Shown here: piece by piece, positions 1-5,998 of the stretch
Position numbering within the stretch: position 1 is the stretch's first letter
Layout of the letters: every line of letters starts with the position of its first letter
Assembly (NCBI GenBank): GCA_036505215.1
Contig: DASXTW010000038.1
Coordinates: 1-6,739 of the forward strand
Length of the DNA: 6,739 bases
Source: DASXTW01 sp036505215
Lineage (GTDB): Bacteria; Actinomycetota; UBA4738
Direction: 5' to 3'
The notes under the pieces: model-generated
Seen by the model: the letters and a program-made list of their open reading frames with translations, nothing else
What the model was told of the DNA's origin: nothing
Database searches by the model: none
Translations under genes and position numbers: made by a program

Positions 1-281
1 CCAGCCCGCAGGACGTCCTGAAGGCGATCGCGGACCTGGTCGGCGAGCACCTGGGGGAGCTCCCGTTCGTAGCCGACAGGACGGTGCAACTCGGCGGCAA
101 TCACACCGTGTCTGGGAACCCAAGTCGCTTCAAAGTCGGGATGGTTGAGCTCCGAGACGACGACGAGTGGAAGGCCAGGCAGGGCGGATTGGACCGCATC
201 ATCGTCACCTCACTGGCCCTCCCGTTCCTTCGTCGCTACGGCTACCCGGTGCGGCCCGCTACTCGCTCGCGGCGGATGTGA
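1..281 (+). CDS. Sulfotransferase family protein, C-terminal part (5' truncated by window edge)
   Basis: The reading frame is open from base 3 to the TGA at 279-281, giving 92 visible residues; the start lies outside the window. The C-terminal half carries HTVSGNPSRF, then a VELR stretch, then a hydrophobic helix ending in LRRYGYP. From memory this matches the C-terminus of PAPS-dependent sulfotransferases found in actinobacterial polysaccharide loci, where the His-x-x-x-Gly-Asn-Pro segment lies near the cofactor-binding region. The family moves a sulfuryl group from PAPS to a hydroxyl, often on a sugar or lipid. The N-terminal PAPS-binding loop that would prove activity is not visible. The next gene on this strand is a glycosyltransferase, so a role in sulfating a surface glycan is a reasonable inference. 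A GTG at 84 is an internal codon of this frame, not the likely start. Confidence 0.75.
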   Translation, partial: SPQDVLKAIADLVGEHLGELPFVADRTVQLGGNHTVSGNPSRFKVGMVELRDDDEWKARQGGLDRIIVTSLALPFLRRYGYPVRPATRSRRM

Positions 282-314
282 CCTCGAACATGAGGCCGCT
301 CCTGACGCCGACGA

Positions 315-337
315 GCGCGCGCTTCTCAGGCGCGCGC
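315..337 (+). terminator. GC-rich hairpin after the sulfotransferase gene, possible terminator
   Basis: Two perfect 8-base arms, GCGCGCGC at 315-322 and again at 330-337 (the sequence is its own reverse complement), enclose the 7-base loop TTCTCAG. The hairpin begins 33 bp after the sulfotransferase stop codon. No T-tract follows (the next bases are AACCC), so it is not a classical intrinsic terminator. High-G+C bacteria often use hairpins without a T-tract as terminators or as 3'-end RNA stabilisers, which is the basis for this call. The alternating GC repeat could also be chance in GC-rich DNA. Confidence 0.4.
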
Positions 338-510
338 AACCCGCGAGGCAGGGCGCTCGCACCGGGCCCGCGTGTCAGCATCTCGTTCTTCCGACGCCTC
401 TTCGTAGATATTGGACGAGTCTCCGGTCGGATCTCGCCGAGCCGGAGCGACGGCGATGAGATGACGCCAGACTCGGCTCGGGACGCCTAATCACATGGAC
501 GGTTGGAGAC

Positions 511-514
511 GGGA
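511..514 (+). promoter_or_regulatory. Probable ribosome binding site of the glycosyltransferase gene
   Basis: GGGA at 511-514 lies 9 bases before the ATG at 524, and a second purine block, GGAG at 505-508, lies just upstream. This placement favours the ATG at 524 (protein starting MRILILHSRY, typical of a GT4 beta strand) over the in-frame TTG at 503, which has no such site at a proper distance. Confidence 0.5.
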
Positions 515-523
515 ATTGACGGT

Positions 524-1705
524 ATGCGCATTCTGATCCTCCACTCTCGGTACCTGTCCGGGTCCGCCTCGGGAGAGAACCGTGTGGTGGAGGACGAGAT
601 CCAGCTCCTTCAGCGGAATGGGCATACCGTGACCCGATGGACTCCCGAGCCAGAAGCAGAGACCAGGCTCAAGGTGATGGCAACGGCAGGAAGAGCGGTG
701 TGGGCATTCTCGTCTACGGAAGAGGTGCGGCGGCTCATCCGATCCCACCGCCCGGACGTCGTCCACGTTCATAACCTCTTTCCCACCCTGTCCCCTGCGG
801 TGCTGCGCGCGGCCGCAGAGTACGTGCCCGTTGTGGCGACGCTTCACAACTATCGCCTGATGTGTCTGCCCTCGACGTTTCTCCGAGACGGTCGAACTTG
901 CCAGGATTGCCTTGGCCGTGTTCCCTGGCCGGGTGTCATCCACAGGTGTTATCGCGGATCCCTGGCTGGAAGCGTGGTGCTCGCCACATCCCTGACGCTC
1001 CATCGCATCGCCGGCTCGTACGATCGCGTCGGCCTCTTCCTCGCCGTGAGCGAGTTCGTGAGGCGTAAGCATCTCGAGGCTGGGTTCTTCCCCAAGCGGA
1101 TGTTGGTGAAGCCGAACTTTTCCTGGCCCATGCCCCGTAGGGAAGGGCCGGGAGAAGTGTTCCTTTACCTGGGTCGGTTGTCCCAGGAGAAGGGCGTAGA
1201 GACGATCCTTCGCGCCTGGCGCCCGGGTCACGGGACGCTCTTGGTGGCCGGATCTGGTCCGGAGGAGGGCCGCTTGAGGGCGATGGCGCCCCGGGGAGTC
1301 GTCTTCTTGGGGAGCGTGGATGGCTCCGCTGTGCCGGGCCTCCTGCAACGAGCCCGGGCCCTGCTGCTCCCATCGATTTGTTATGAGGGACAGCCTCGGG
1401 CGATGCTGGAGGCGTACGCAGCGGGAGTGCCGGTCTTGGCGAGCGATGTTGGTGGATTGCCGGAGATTGTCGAGGATGGCCGCTCCGGATTCCTTCTACC
1501 ATCGGGTGAGCCGGAGGCATGGACAGCGGCCATGCAGAAGCTGCTCGCGGACAAGGAGGCGGTCCGGCTGGGCCAACGAGGGTGGGAGTTATGGAAGGGG
1601 CGTTTCAGCCCCGAGCGTGGACTGGAGGGGCTGGAAGGAGCCTACCAGCGAGCGATCGGAAGAGAAACCGCCGGCATGGCCGGGAACGCTTCTGGCGAGA
1701 AGTAG
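524..1705 (+). CDS. GT4-family glycosyltransferase (GT-B fold), polysaccharide biosynthesis
   Basis: This 393-residue protein has the usual length of a GT4 retaining glycosyltransferase, which transfers a sugar from a nucleotide sugar to a lipid-linked or growing glycan on the cytoplasmic face of the membrane. The N-terminal Rossmann half begins MRILILHSRY and continues with PDVVHVHN (77-84) and TLHNYR (106-111). The C-terminal donor-binding half begins near FLYLGRLSQEKGVE (213-226) and contains VAGSGPEEGRL (241-251). The EX7E motif is complete: Glu288 and Glu296 within CYEGQPRAMLEAYAAG, followed by GLPEIVEDG. Four cysteines in the acceptor half (114, 126, 129, 142) form a C-x11-C-x2-C-x12-C pattern familiar from a GT4 subgroup in exopolysaccharide loci. 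No transmembrane segment is evident. Donor and acceptor sugars cannot be told from sequence. The gene lies 242 bp after the sulfotransferase gene on the same strand and ends 20 bp from the convergent aldo/keto reductase gene. Confidence 0.9.
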   Translation: MRILILHSRYLSGSASGENRVVEDEIQLLQRNGHTVTRWTPEPEAETRLKVMATAGRAVWAFSSTEEVRRLIRSHRPDVVHVHNLFPTLSPAVLRAAAEYVPVVATLHNYRLMCLPSTFLRDGRTCQDCLGRVPWPGVIHRCYRGSLAGSVVLATSLTLHRIAGSYDRVGLFLAVSEFVRRKHLEAGFFPKRMLVKPNFSWPMPRREGPGEVFLYLGRLSQEKGVETILRAWRPGHGTLLVAGSGPEEGRLRAMAPRGVVFLGSVDGSAVPGLLQRARALLLPSICYEGQPRAMLEAYAAGVPVLASDVGGLPEIVEDGRSGFLLPSGEPEAWTAAMQKLLADKEAVRLGQRGWELWKGRFSPERGLEGLEGAYQRAIGRETAGMAGNASGEK

Positions 1706-1725
1706 AGGCCCCTACCTTGGACCCG

Positions 1726-2739
1726 TCACCCCTCCCCGGCGCCGACGTCGGCGATGAGGCTCTCGATCTCTTCCAGGGTCTCCCGATCCAAGGCGACCTC
1801 AGAGGCGCCAATCCAGCCGTTCACCTGATCTTGGCGACGGGCTCCCGCGATCGCCCCGGTCACGCCAGGTGTTGACAGCGTCCACGAGATTGCCAGAACC
1901 GCAGGCGTTGTTCCGAGCCGCTGGCCCACCGAGCGCAGCGCCTCGACAAGACGCAGGTTCCTCGAGAGCGCGGGCTCAGTGAAGTTCGCCGACCGTCGAC
2001 GCCAGTCATCTGGCGCCAGGTTTTCGATGGCTTCCCGGTCGTACTTCCCCGTGAGCAGCCCCGAAGCCATTGGGGCGTAGACGATCACGCCGGTGCCATG
2101 TTCTCGACACCAGGGGATGACGTCCCTGCGTGCGGAGCGCTGGATCAGATTGAACGGAGGCTGGACGGAGTCGATGTGACGGATGGCCTCGCACCGATCG
2201 AGGAGCGCGACGTCGAAGTTCGATACCCCCACCCAGCGTACCTTGCCCTCGTCCATGAGCTCGACCATGGTGCCCCAGGAGTCCGCGATCGGTGTTCCTG
2301 TATCCGGGTCGGGCCAGTGGAATTGCAGGAGGTCGATGCGATCCACGCCAAGGCGCCGCAGGCTCTCCTCACACTCCGCGCGGATGGTCTCAGGGCGCAG
2401 GTTCGAGGAGATACGGCTCTTCGAGTAGTAGTTCCTGCCACATTTGGTGAAGAGGAAGACCTCATCCCCCGCCCGCCACGGGCGGATCGCTTGCCCCACG
2501 ATCTCCTCCGAGTGCCCCAGACCGTAGACGGGAGCCGTGTCTACCCAATTGATCCCCGACTCCACTCCATGCCGAATCGCGGCGATAGACTCTTTGTCAT
2601 CGACAGGCCCCCAGCCGAACTCGTAGGGGCCACCGATGGCCCAGGTCCCCAGCCCGAGCACGGTGATCTCTGGCCCCTCCGTGCCCAGGTTTCGCTTGCG
2701 GATCACCTGCTTTCGCGGCTGCTCCGGACCAGGTATCAA
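1726..2739 (-). CDS. Aldo/keto reductase family oxidoreductase
   Basis: This 337-residue protein fits the single-domain (beta/alpha)8 aldo/keto reductase family, cytosolic NADPH-dependent enzymes that interconvert carbonyls and alcohols. All four catalytic residues are present: Asp67 and Tyr72 in VDTAPVYG, Lys99 in FTKCG, and His141 in QFHWPD. GLGTWAIGG (29-37), GVSNFD (171-176) and YAPMASGLLTGKY (221-233) are also typical, and the C-terminal GAIAGAR (295-301) fits the cofactor phosphate-binding region. It resembles the YhdN/IolS-like (AKR11) branch; the substrate is unknown. The start is uncertain. The call uses a TTG at 2739, with GAGG only 4 bases upstream and an in-frame TGA just before it. 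A GTG at 2706 would give VIRKRNLG at the N-terminus, closer to the usual family start. The gene is separated from the upstream operon by about 490 bp, so it is probably transcribed separately. Its link to polysaccharide synthesis is not evident; a role in deoxysugar or polyol metabolism is possible. Confidence 0.92.
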   Translation of the reverse strand: MIPGPEQPRKQVIRKRNLGTEGPEITVLGLGTWAIGGPYEFGWGPVDDKESIAAIRHGVESGINWVDTAPVYGLGHSEEIVGQAIRPWRAGDEVFLFTKCGRNYYSKSRISSNLRPETIRAECEESLRRLGVDRIDLLQFHWPDPDTGTPIADSWGTMVELMDEGKVRWVGVSNFDVALLDRCEAIRHIDSVQPPFNLIQRSARRDVIPWCREHGTGVIVYAPMASGLLTGKYDREAIENLAPDDWRRRSANFTEPALSRNLRLVEALRSVGQRLGTTPAVLAISWTLSTPGVTGAIAGARRQDQVNGWIGASEVALDRETLEEIESLIADVGAGEG

Positions 2740-3227
2740 AGCGCCTCAATCATACGGGGGCGGAGTCGCTGAAAGCCGCGGCGAGCTGCGAAGCTATGCG
2801 ACTCTAGCAGGGTAGGCTCGCGACATTCGCTTCGGTCCATCCCGTAACCTTGTCATTCCGCCTGCGAGTGAGTCCATCCAGTGCCAACAGCGAGACTTTG
2901 GCCGCTCCGACGGTTGTCGTTGCGCTCGAATCGCCTGTTCCTCGACGTGAATAAGCAGGGTCACCGACGTTTTTCGACAGCCCTGGGACGGCATGTCTTG
3001 ACCACGTTGTCGTGGAAGAACACGTTCTGTGCGATGTGCTCGCCGTAGATCTCAGGATTCCTGTCCCGCCGCACGACGGCTCGCCGGCACCGCACCACTG
3101 GCGTTGCGATAAGTGAGGCCTGGGGCCGAGGAACGACTCTCCTTGTGGACGAGGTCGAGGAATCTTCGCCCTCCGGCCCAAGGGGGTGCTGTCGTCGGCG
3201 CCGGAACCGTTCCTCGGTCAATTCCGA
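2740..3227. other. Gap of about 490 bp without a convincing gene
   Basis: This stretch lies between the Wzy-like gene stop (3228) and the aldo/keto reductase start (2739), both on the - strand. Overlapping frames of 66-125 codons exist on the - strand, but they are Arg/Ser/Thr-rich, start with rare codons and have no coherent domain. One short piece looks like part of a beta-helix protein (see the 2991-3059 entry). The promoter of the aldo/keto reductase gene should lie here, but no clear -35/-10 pair was found. A small inverted repeat, CCACG-TTGT-CGTGG, sits at 3002-3015. No intrinsic terminator with a T-tract was seen after the Wzy-like gene. Confidence 0.6.
2991..3059 (-). pseudogene. Possible remnant of a beta-helix protein gene
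   Basis: Read on the - strand, this segment encodes NPEIYGEHI followed by AQNVFFHDNVVKTC, which has the Asn-rich strand-turn rhythm of parallel beta-helix repeats (compare RDSYIHHNNV in the complete beta-helix gene at 4787-5983). The frame runs into a stop at 2961-2963, and the upstream part of the frame (towards 3221) is Arg-rich and shows no such pattern. This could be a decayed fragment of a lyase or epimerase-like gene, or a chance resemblance. The family link is inference from about 23 residues. Confidence 0.2.
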
Positions 3228-4742
3228 TCACGCATCGGCGTCCAGCCGGTTTCCCTCCCGGGCTCCACGACGAGTCTCCGCGTAGGGTGCTGCGCTCGCC
3301 ACCGGGACGCGTGCGGAGCGCTGCGACGAAGCGATCGATTCCGCCGCCGCGGCCCCCATCCCCAGCAGGAAGAAGGTCGGGACGGCGCCGTGCGGAAACG
3401 CAAGGAGGGGCTGCGTTGCCGCGATCCCGAGGAAGATCACGAGCGCCGCCAGAATCCAGGCGCAGAAGCGTCCCGTCGGACCCTGGTCGCCCCGGGCCCC
3501 TCTCACGATCGCCCTGAGAGGTGTGAGCAGCAACCACAGGAAGAGGACGAACCCCACCAGGCCGGTTCGGGCGAAGACCTCTAGGAAGTCGTCGTGGGGC
3601 TTCCTCACGAGGACCCGCCCCTCGGGGGTGGGCTCCTGGAAGCCGAAGGCGAGGTCGGGCCCCAGGCCCACTCCGAAGAACACGTAAACGGGGGACTCGC
3701 TGACCCGGTCGATCGTCCTCGAGATCCACTCCTCCCGCGCTGTCACCGTACCGGCAGATGGCCCCTGTTGCCCGAAGAGGGTCCTGATGTGCTCGGTGTA
3801 GAAGTCCGTGGTGAGCGGTCCGTGCCTTCCCTCTACGCCCGCCCCGGTGAGGAACGACAGGACCACCCCGACCAGGGCAATCGAGACGAAGGTCCCTAAG
3901 ATCACCTTCAGGGGCCGCCTCATGGCCCAGCCCAGGACGCCCGCGGAGATCGGCAGGAGGACGTAGGTGCCGCGGAACTGAAGCATGGCCGTCAGCACCA
4001 GCCCCCACGCGACGAGGACGATCCTGCGGACGCCCCGGGAATGGACCCCGAAGAACAAGGCAGCGGATGCAACAGCAGCCTGAACCCCGATGAAGCCGCC
4101 GAGGAGGTAGACGTCCCGGCGCAGGCCGATGATCGGGCTGAACGCTCGGAGGGAATCCCGAACCGGGTAGAACGACATGTACACGAGCACCCCAAGATAG
4201 ATCCAGGCCAAGCGGCGGATCCACGGCTGGGCCCCGTCTCGCTTCACCACCCGGTATCCAACGACCAGCACCAGGGCCTCGACGGCTGTCGTCGCGTCCC
4301 GCACGGCATCGGTCTGGTAGGTGGGGAAGTCGATCAGCAGCCGCATCGTGATGATCCCGAGGAACAGTGCCAGCGGCAACAGCAACCGCGCGGGGGGACG
4401 GTACCTGGAGTCGAGCAGGGCCACGGCGGCGAGGGGAAGGAGAAGGAGCTCGGCCAGAGGGACGGGGATAGACGCGGAGGGGATCCCCATATTGGAGAAG
4501 CTGTATCCCAGGAGGAGGCTCCCACCGACCAGAGCCAACGTCCCCCATCGCTCGGCCCGCTGAGCGTCGAACGCGACGAACGCGATCCCAAATGCACCCA
4601 TTGCGAAGAGGAGGCCGGTCGTTGCGTCAGCGACGATCGCCGCCCCGACAACGACCGCAGCGACAGCCAGAACCGGCCAGCCCAACAGCCTCTTCAGGCC
4701 AACGCGAAACAAGGGAGGGGCGAACGTAGTAGACGGCCTCAC
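3228..4742 (-). CDS. Wzy/O-antigen ligase-type polytopic membrane protein (polymerase or ligase)
   Basis: This 504-residue, strongly hydrophobic protein has roughly 12 or more membrane segments, for example near residues 21-38, 43-60, 67-83, 95-111, 118-135, 177-191, 210-234, 259-275, 279-298, 392-408, 425-445 and 452-468. A long loop (about 299-390), expected outside the membrane, carries the Wzy_C/O-antigen-ligase pattern: AREEW (335-339), SPVYVFFGVGLG (350-361) and then KPHDDFLEVFARTGLVG (381-397), with His383 in the usual catalytic-type position. The family polymerises undecaprenyl-linked repeat units or ligates glycans to an acceptor at the outer face of the membrane. Which of the two applies here cannot be decided from sequence. 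The start chosen is the GTG at 4742, with GAGGAG 7 bases upstream. The open frame continues further upstream, but that part is polar, overlaps the beta-helix gene and is not plausible protein. It is the third gene of the apparent operon, 44 bp after the beta-helix gene. The C-terminal tail is Arg-rich and probably cytoplasmic. Confidence 0.88.
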   Translation of the reverse strand: MRPSTTFAPPLFRVGLKRLLGWPVLAVAAVVVGAAIVADATTGLLFAMGAFGIAFVAFDAQRAERWGTLALVGGSLLLGYSFSNMGIPSASIPVPLAELLLLPLAAVALLDSRYRPPARLLLPLALFLGIITMRLLIDFPTYQTDAVRDATTAVEALVLVVGYRVVKRDGAQPWIRRLAWIYLGVLVYMSFYPVRDSLRAFSPIIGLRRDVYLLGGFIGVQAAVASAALFFGVHSRGVRRIVLVAWGLVLTAMLQFRGTYVLLPISAGVLGWAMRRPLKVILGTFVSIALVGVVLSFLTGAGVEGRHGPLTTDFYTEHIRTLFGQQGPSAGTVTAREEWISRTIDRVSESPVYVFFGVGLGPDLAFGFQEPTPEGRVLVRKPHDDFLEVFARTGLVGFVLFLWLLLTPLRAIVRGARGDQGPTGRFCAWILAALVIFLGIAATQPLLAFPHGAVPTFFLLGMGAAAAESIASSQRSARVPVASAAPYAETRRGAREGNRLDADA

Positions 4743-4749
4743 AGGCTCA

Positions 4750-4755
4750 CTCCTC
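4750..4755 (-). promoter_or_regulatory. Ribosome binding site setting the Wzy-like start
   Basis: On the - strand, GAGGAG lies 7 bases before the GTG at 4742. It decides the start of the Wzy-like protein and rules out the 55-residue polar N-terminal extension that the open frame would otherwise allow. It lies in the 44 bp gap after the beta-helix gene. Confidence 0.75.
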
Positions 4756-4786
4756 GTATCGCAGCAGCGATGCCTCCCGAGATCTG

Positions 4787-5983
4787 TTACAAGATCTTGC
4801 GGTTCCCCGAGCAGCTCACCCCGGACTCGTCGCACCCACTGATGGCCAGGGGCCCGTAGTCGTTGTTCGTGATGGCGACGGCATCGAGGTAGAAACCGGA
4901 CGAGCAACCATTGTGGCCTTGACCGGCCCGGCCTCCGTCGCCTGCTATAACCTCCTGCCTCTGGTTTCGGATGACCGTGTTGCCGCCTACGCTGACGTGA
5001 GTCGAAGACTCAATCAGGATGCCGGCGTGCCCTGACGTGCTGGAGGTGTTGTTGCCCTCGATGTGGTTGTTGCGGATAAAGAACCCGTAGGAGGCGCCGA
5101 GCGGAAGAGGCCTCGGCGAGCCGCTGTCCCCCGAGGAGATCTCCACTTTTACCCCAGTTCTAGCATTAGCCTCGATCCGAGAGTTCTCGATGATCCCGCC
5201 GGGCGCGTCGCAGTCCCACCACATACCCATCACGTTGTTGTGATGGATATAACTGTCTCGGACCACGGCGTAGCTGACGGTCTTGACCCCAGCATCAAGG
5301 CCACCGTTGCCGGACCCGTTATGGTCGATCTCGGAGTCCTTCACCACCAGTCCCCGTCCGACGCCGCCGATGCCTGCGGATGCGTTGTTGTGGATGCGGG
5401 AGTTGCGCACGATGAGCTTGACCAACATCTCAGCGTTCCCGTTCACCCCTCTCCCGGATAAGGTGCTCTCGGACCGCGGAGAGCAACAGATGTCGAGGTT
5501 TTTCAGCCTCAGGGACATGTTGGAGTGAACACCCTGGATGACGCCATCCGTTGACGTCCCATAGATCTTCGTGGGTGCGGTCACCTTACCCTTCGAGCCG
5601 AACGTGACCCGCTGGCCGACGATCACGTCACCGCTGTCCGGGCGAAGCGGCTTGGACCCCAGGTCGTACGTTCCCGAAGCCAGGCAGTACGTCTGGGCCT
5701 TCCCGTTGGCGATCTTGCGATGCAGGTTCGCGCCCGAGCGCACAGCCACCCCGGAGCAGTTGTTGCGAACGAAGATCACCGGATCGCTGGAGGCGACGGG
5801 GGAGAGGGGACCGACCAGGAGCGTGGCGAAGAGCATGAGGACGATCGAGGCGGCCACGGTCCAGCTGAGATGGCGCTTGCGCGCGGGGGTCGTCTGGACG
5901 GAGTGGGCCACCGTTATTAGATGCGCTTCCTCGAGAGTGATCGATTCAGGAAGGATTTCGCCGTGACCCTGAGACGACTCCAT
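4787..5983 (-). CDS. Membrane-anchored right-handed parallel beta-helix protein
   Basis: This 398-residue protein has a polar N-terminus (1-40, ending in PARKRH), one hydrophobic segment (about 41-60, WTVAASIVLMLFATLLVGPL) and an extracytoplasmic domain. The segment could be a type II anchor or an uncleaved or long signal peptide; a possible cleavage site lies near PVASS (62-66). From about 183 to 345 the sequence shows repeated parallel beta-helix turns such as LIVRNSRIHNN, LVVKDSEIDHN, AVVRDSYIHHNN, GIIENSRIEAN and FFIRNNHIEGNN. The GMWWDCDAPGG stretch (253-263) recalls a segment I associate with actinobacterial beta-helix proteins. Eight cysteines follow the membrane segment (76, 100, 166, 167, 258, 360, 384, 391), enough for four disulfides. 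The fold is shared by pectate lyases, glycan epimerases (NosD/AlgG-like) and phage tailspikes; no catalytic residues could be assigned, so the activity is unknown. The ATG at 5983 has a strong ribosome binding site and lies 14 bp after the kinase-like gene stop. The longer open frame upstream overlaps that gene and is rejected. Confidence 0.82.
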   Translation of the reverse strand: MESSQGHGEILPESITLEEAHLITVAHSVQTTPARKRHLSWTVAASIVLMLFATLLVGPLSPVASSDPVIFVRNNCSGVAVRSGANLHRKIANGKAQTYCLASGTYDLGSKPLRPDSGDVIVGQRVTFGSKGKVTAPTKIYGTSTDGVIQGVHSNMSLRLKNLDICCSPRSESTLSGRGVNGNAEMLVKLIVRNSRIHNNASAGIGGVGRGLVVKDSEIDHNGSGNGGLDAGVKTVSYAVVRDSYIHHNNVMGMWWDCDAPGGIIENSRIEANARTGVKVEISSGDSGSPRPLPLGASYGFFIRNNHIEGNNTSSTSGHAGILIESSTHVSVGGNTVIRNQRQEVIAGDGGRAGQGHNGCSSGFYLDAVAITNNDYGPLAISGCDESGVSCSGNRKIL

Positions 5984-5990
5984 TCCCAAT

Positions 5991-5998
5991 CCCTCCCC
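5991..5998 (-). promoter_or_regulatory. Strong ribosome binding site of the beta-helix gene, touching the upstream stop codon
   Basis: On the - strand, GGGGAGGG ends 7 bases before the ATG at 5983, and its first G is the last base of the TAG stop (6000-5998) of the kinase-like gene. This close arrangement indicates translation from one polycistronic mRNA and fixes the beta-helix start. Confidence 0.8.

Larger units (their letters stand above)
282..523. other. Intergenic region between sulfotransferase and glycosyltransferase genes
   Basis: About 240 bp with no convincing gene. It holds a strong GC hairpin at 315-337 and, at the right end, the likely ribosome binding site of the glycosyltransferase gene. 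An Arg- and Ser-rich frame of 66 codons runs from an ATG at 290 to a TAA at 488-490. It has no recognisable motif and no clear ribosome binding site, so it is not called a gene. No -35/-10 pair could be assigned with confidence. Confidence 0.5.

Noticed and set aside
290..490. Possible small gene of 66 codons between the sulfotransferase and glycosyltransferase genes
   Set aside because: It has no ribosome binding site, an Arg/Ser/Pro-rich composition and a strong hairpin within it; not supported as coding, though not excluded.
491..1348. Long open frame of 285 codons on the - strand inside the glycosyltransferase gene
   Set aside because: It lies antisense to a gene with clear GT4 motifs; its product is rich in His, Arg, Gly and Pro with no domain, as expected of a shadow frame in GC-rich DNA.
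1597..1612. Hairpin GGGGC-GTTTCA-GCCCC
   Set aside because: It is inside the glycosyltransferase coding region, more than 90 bp before the stop, with a short stem and no T-tract.
1740..1753. Perfect 14-bp palindrome CGCCGACGTCGGCG
   Set aside because: It lies inside the last codons of the aldo/keto reductase gene (ADVGA region) and has no loop or T-tract; most likely a codon coincidence.
3002..3015. Inverted repeat CCACG-TTGT-CGTGG in the 490 bp gap
   Set aside because: A 5-bp stem is expected by chance in this composition; it has no partner site or promoter nearby, and it falls within the possible beta-helix remnant.
3052..4548. Open frame of 498 codons on the - strand overlapping the Wzy-like gene
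   Set aside because: The product is Arg/Pro/Gly-rich without membrane segments, while the other frame gives a coherent polytopic membrane protein with the Wzy_C motif.
4780..4799. Repeated AGATCT and palindrome CAAGATCTTG around the beta-helix stop codon
   Set aside because: Short, partly coding (the KIL-stop codons), no T-tract, and directly followed by the ribosome binding site of the next operon gene, so not a credible terminator.
4041..4859. Open frame of 272 codons on the + strand opposite the Wzy-like gene
   Set aside because: It is highly polar and low in complexity, antisense to membrane helices, and without a ribosome binding site or domain.
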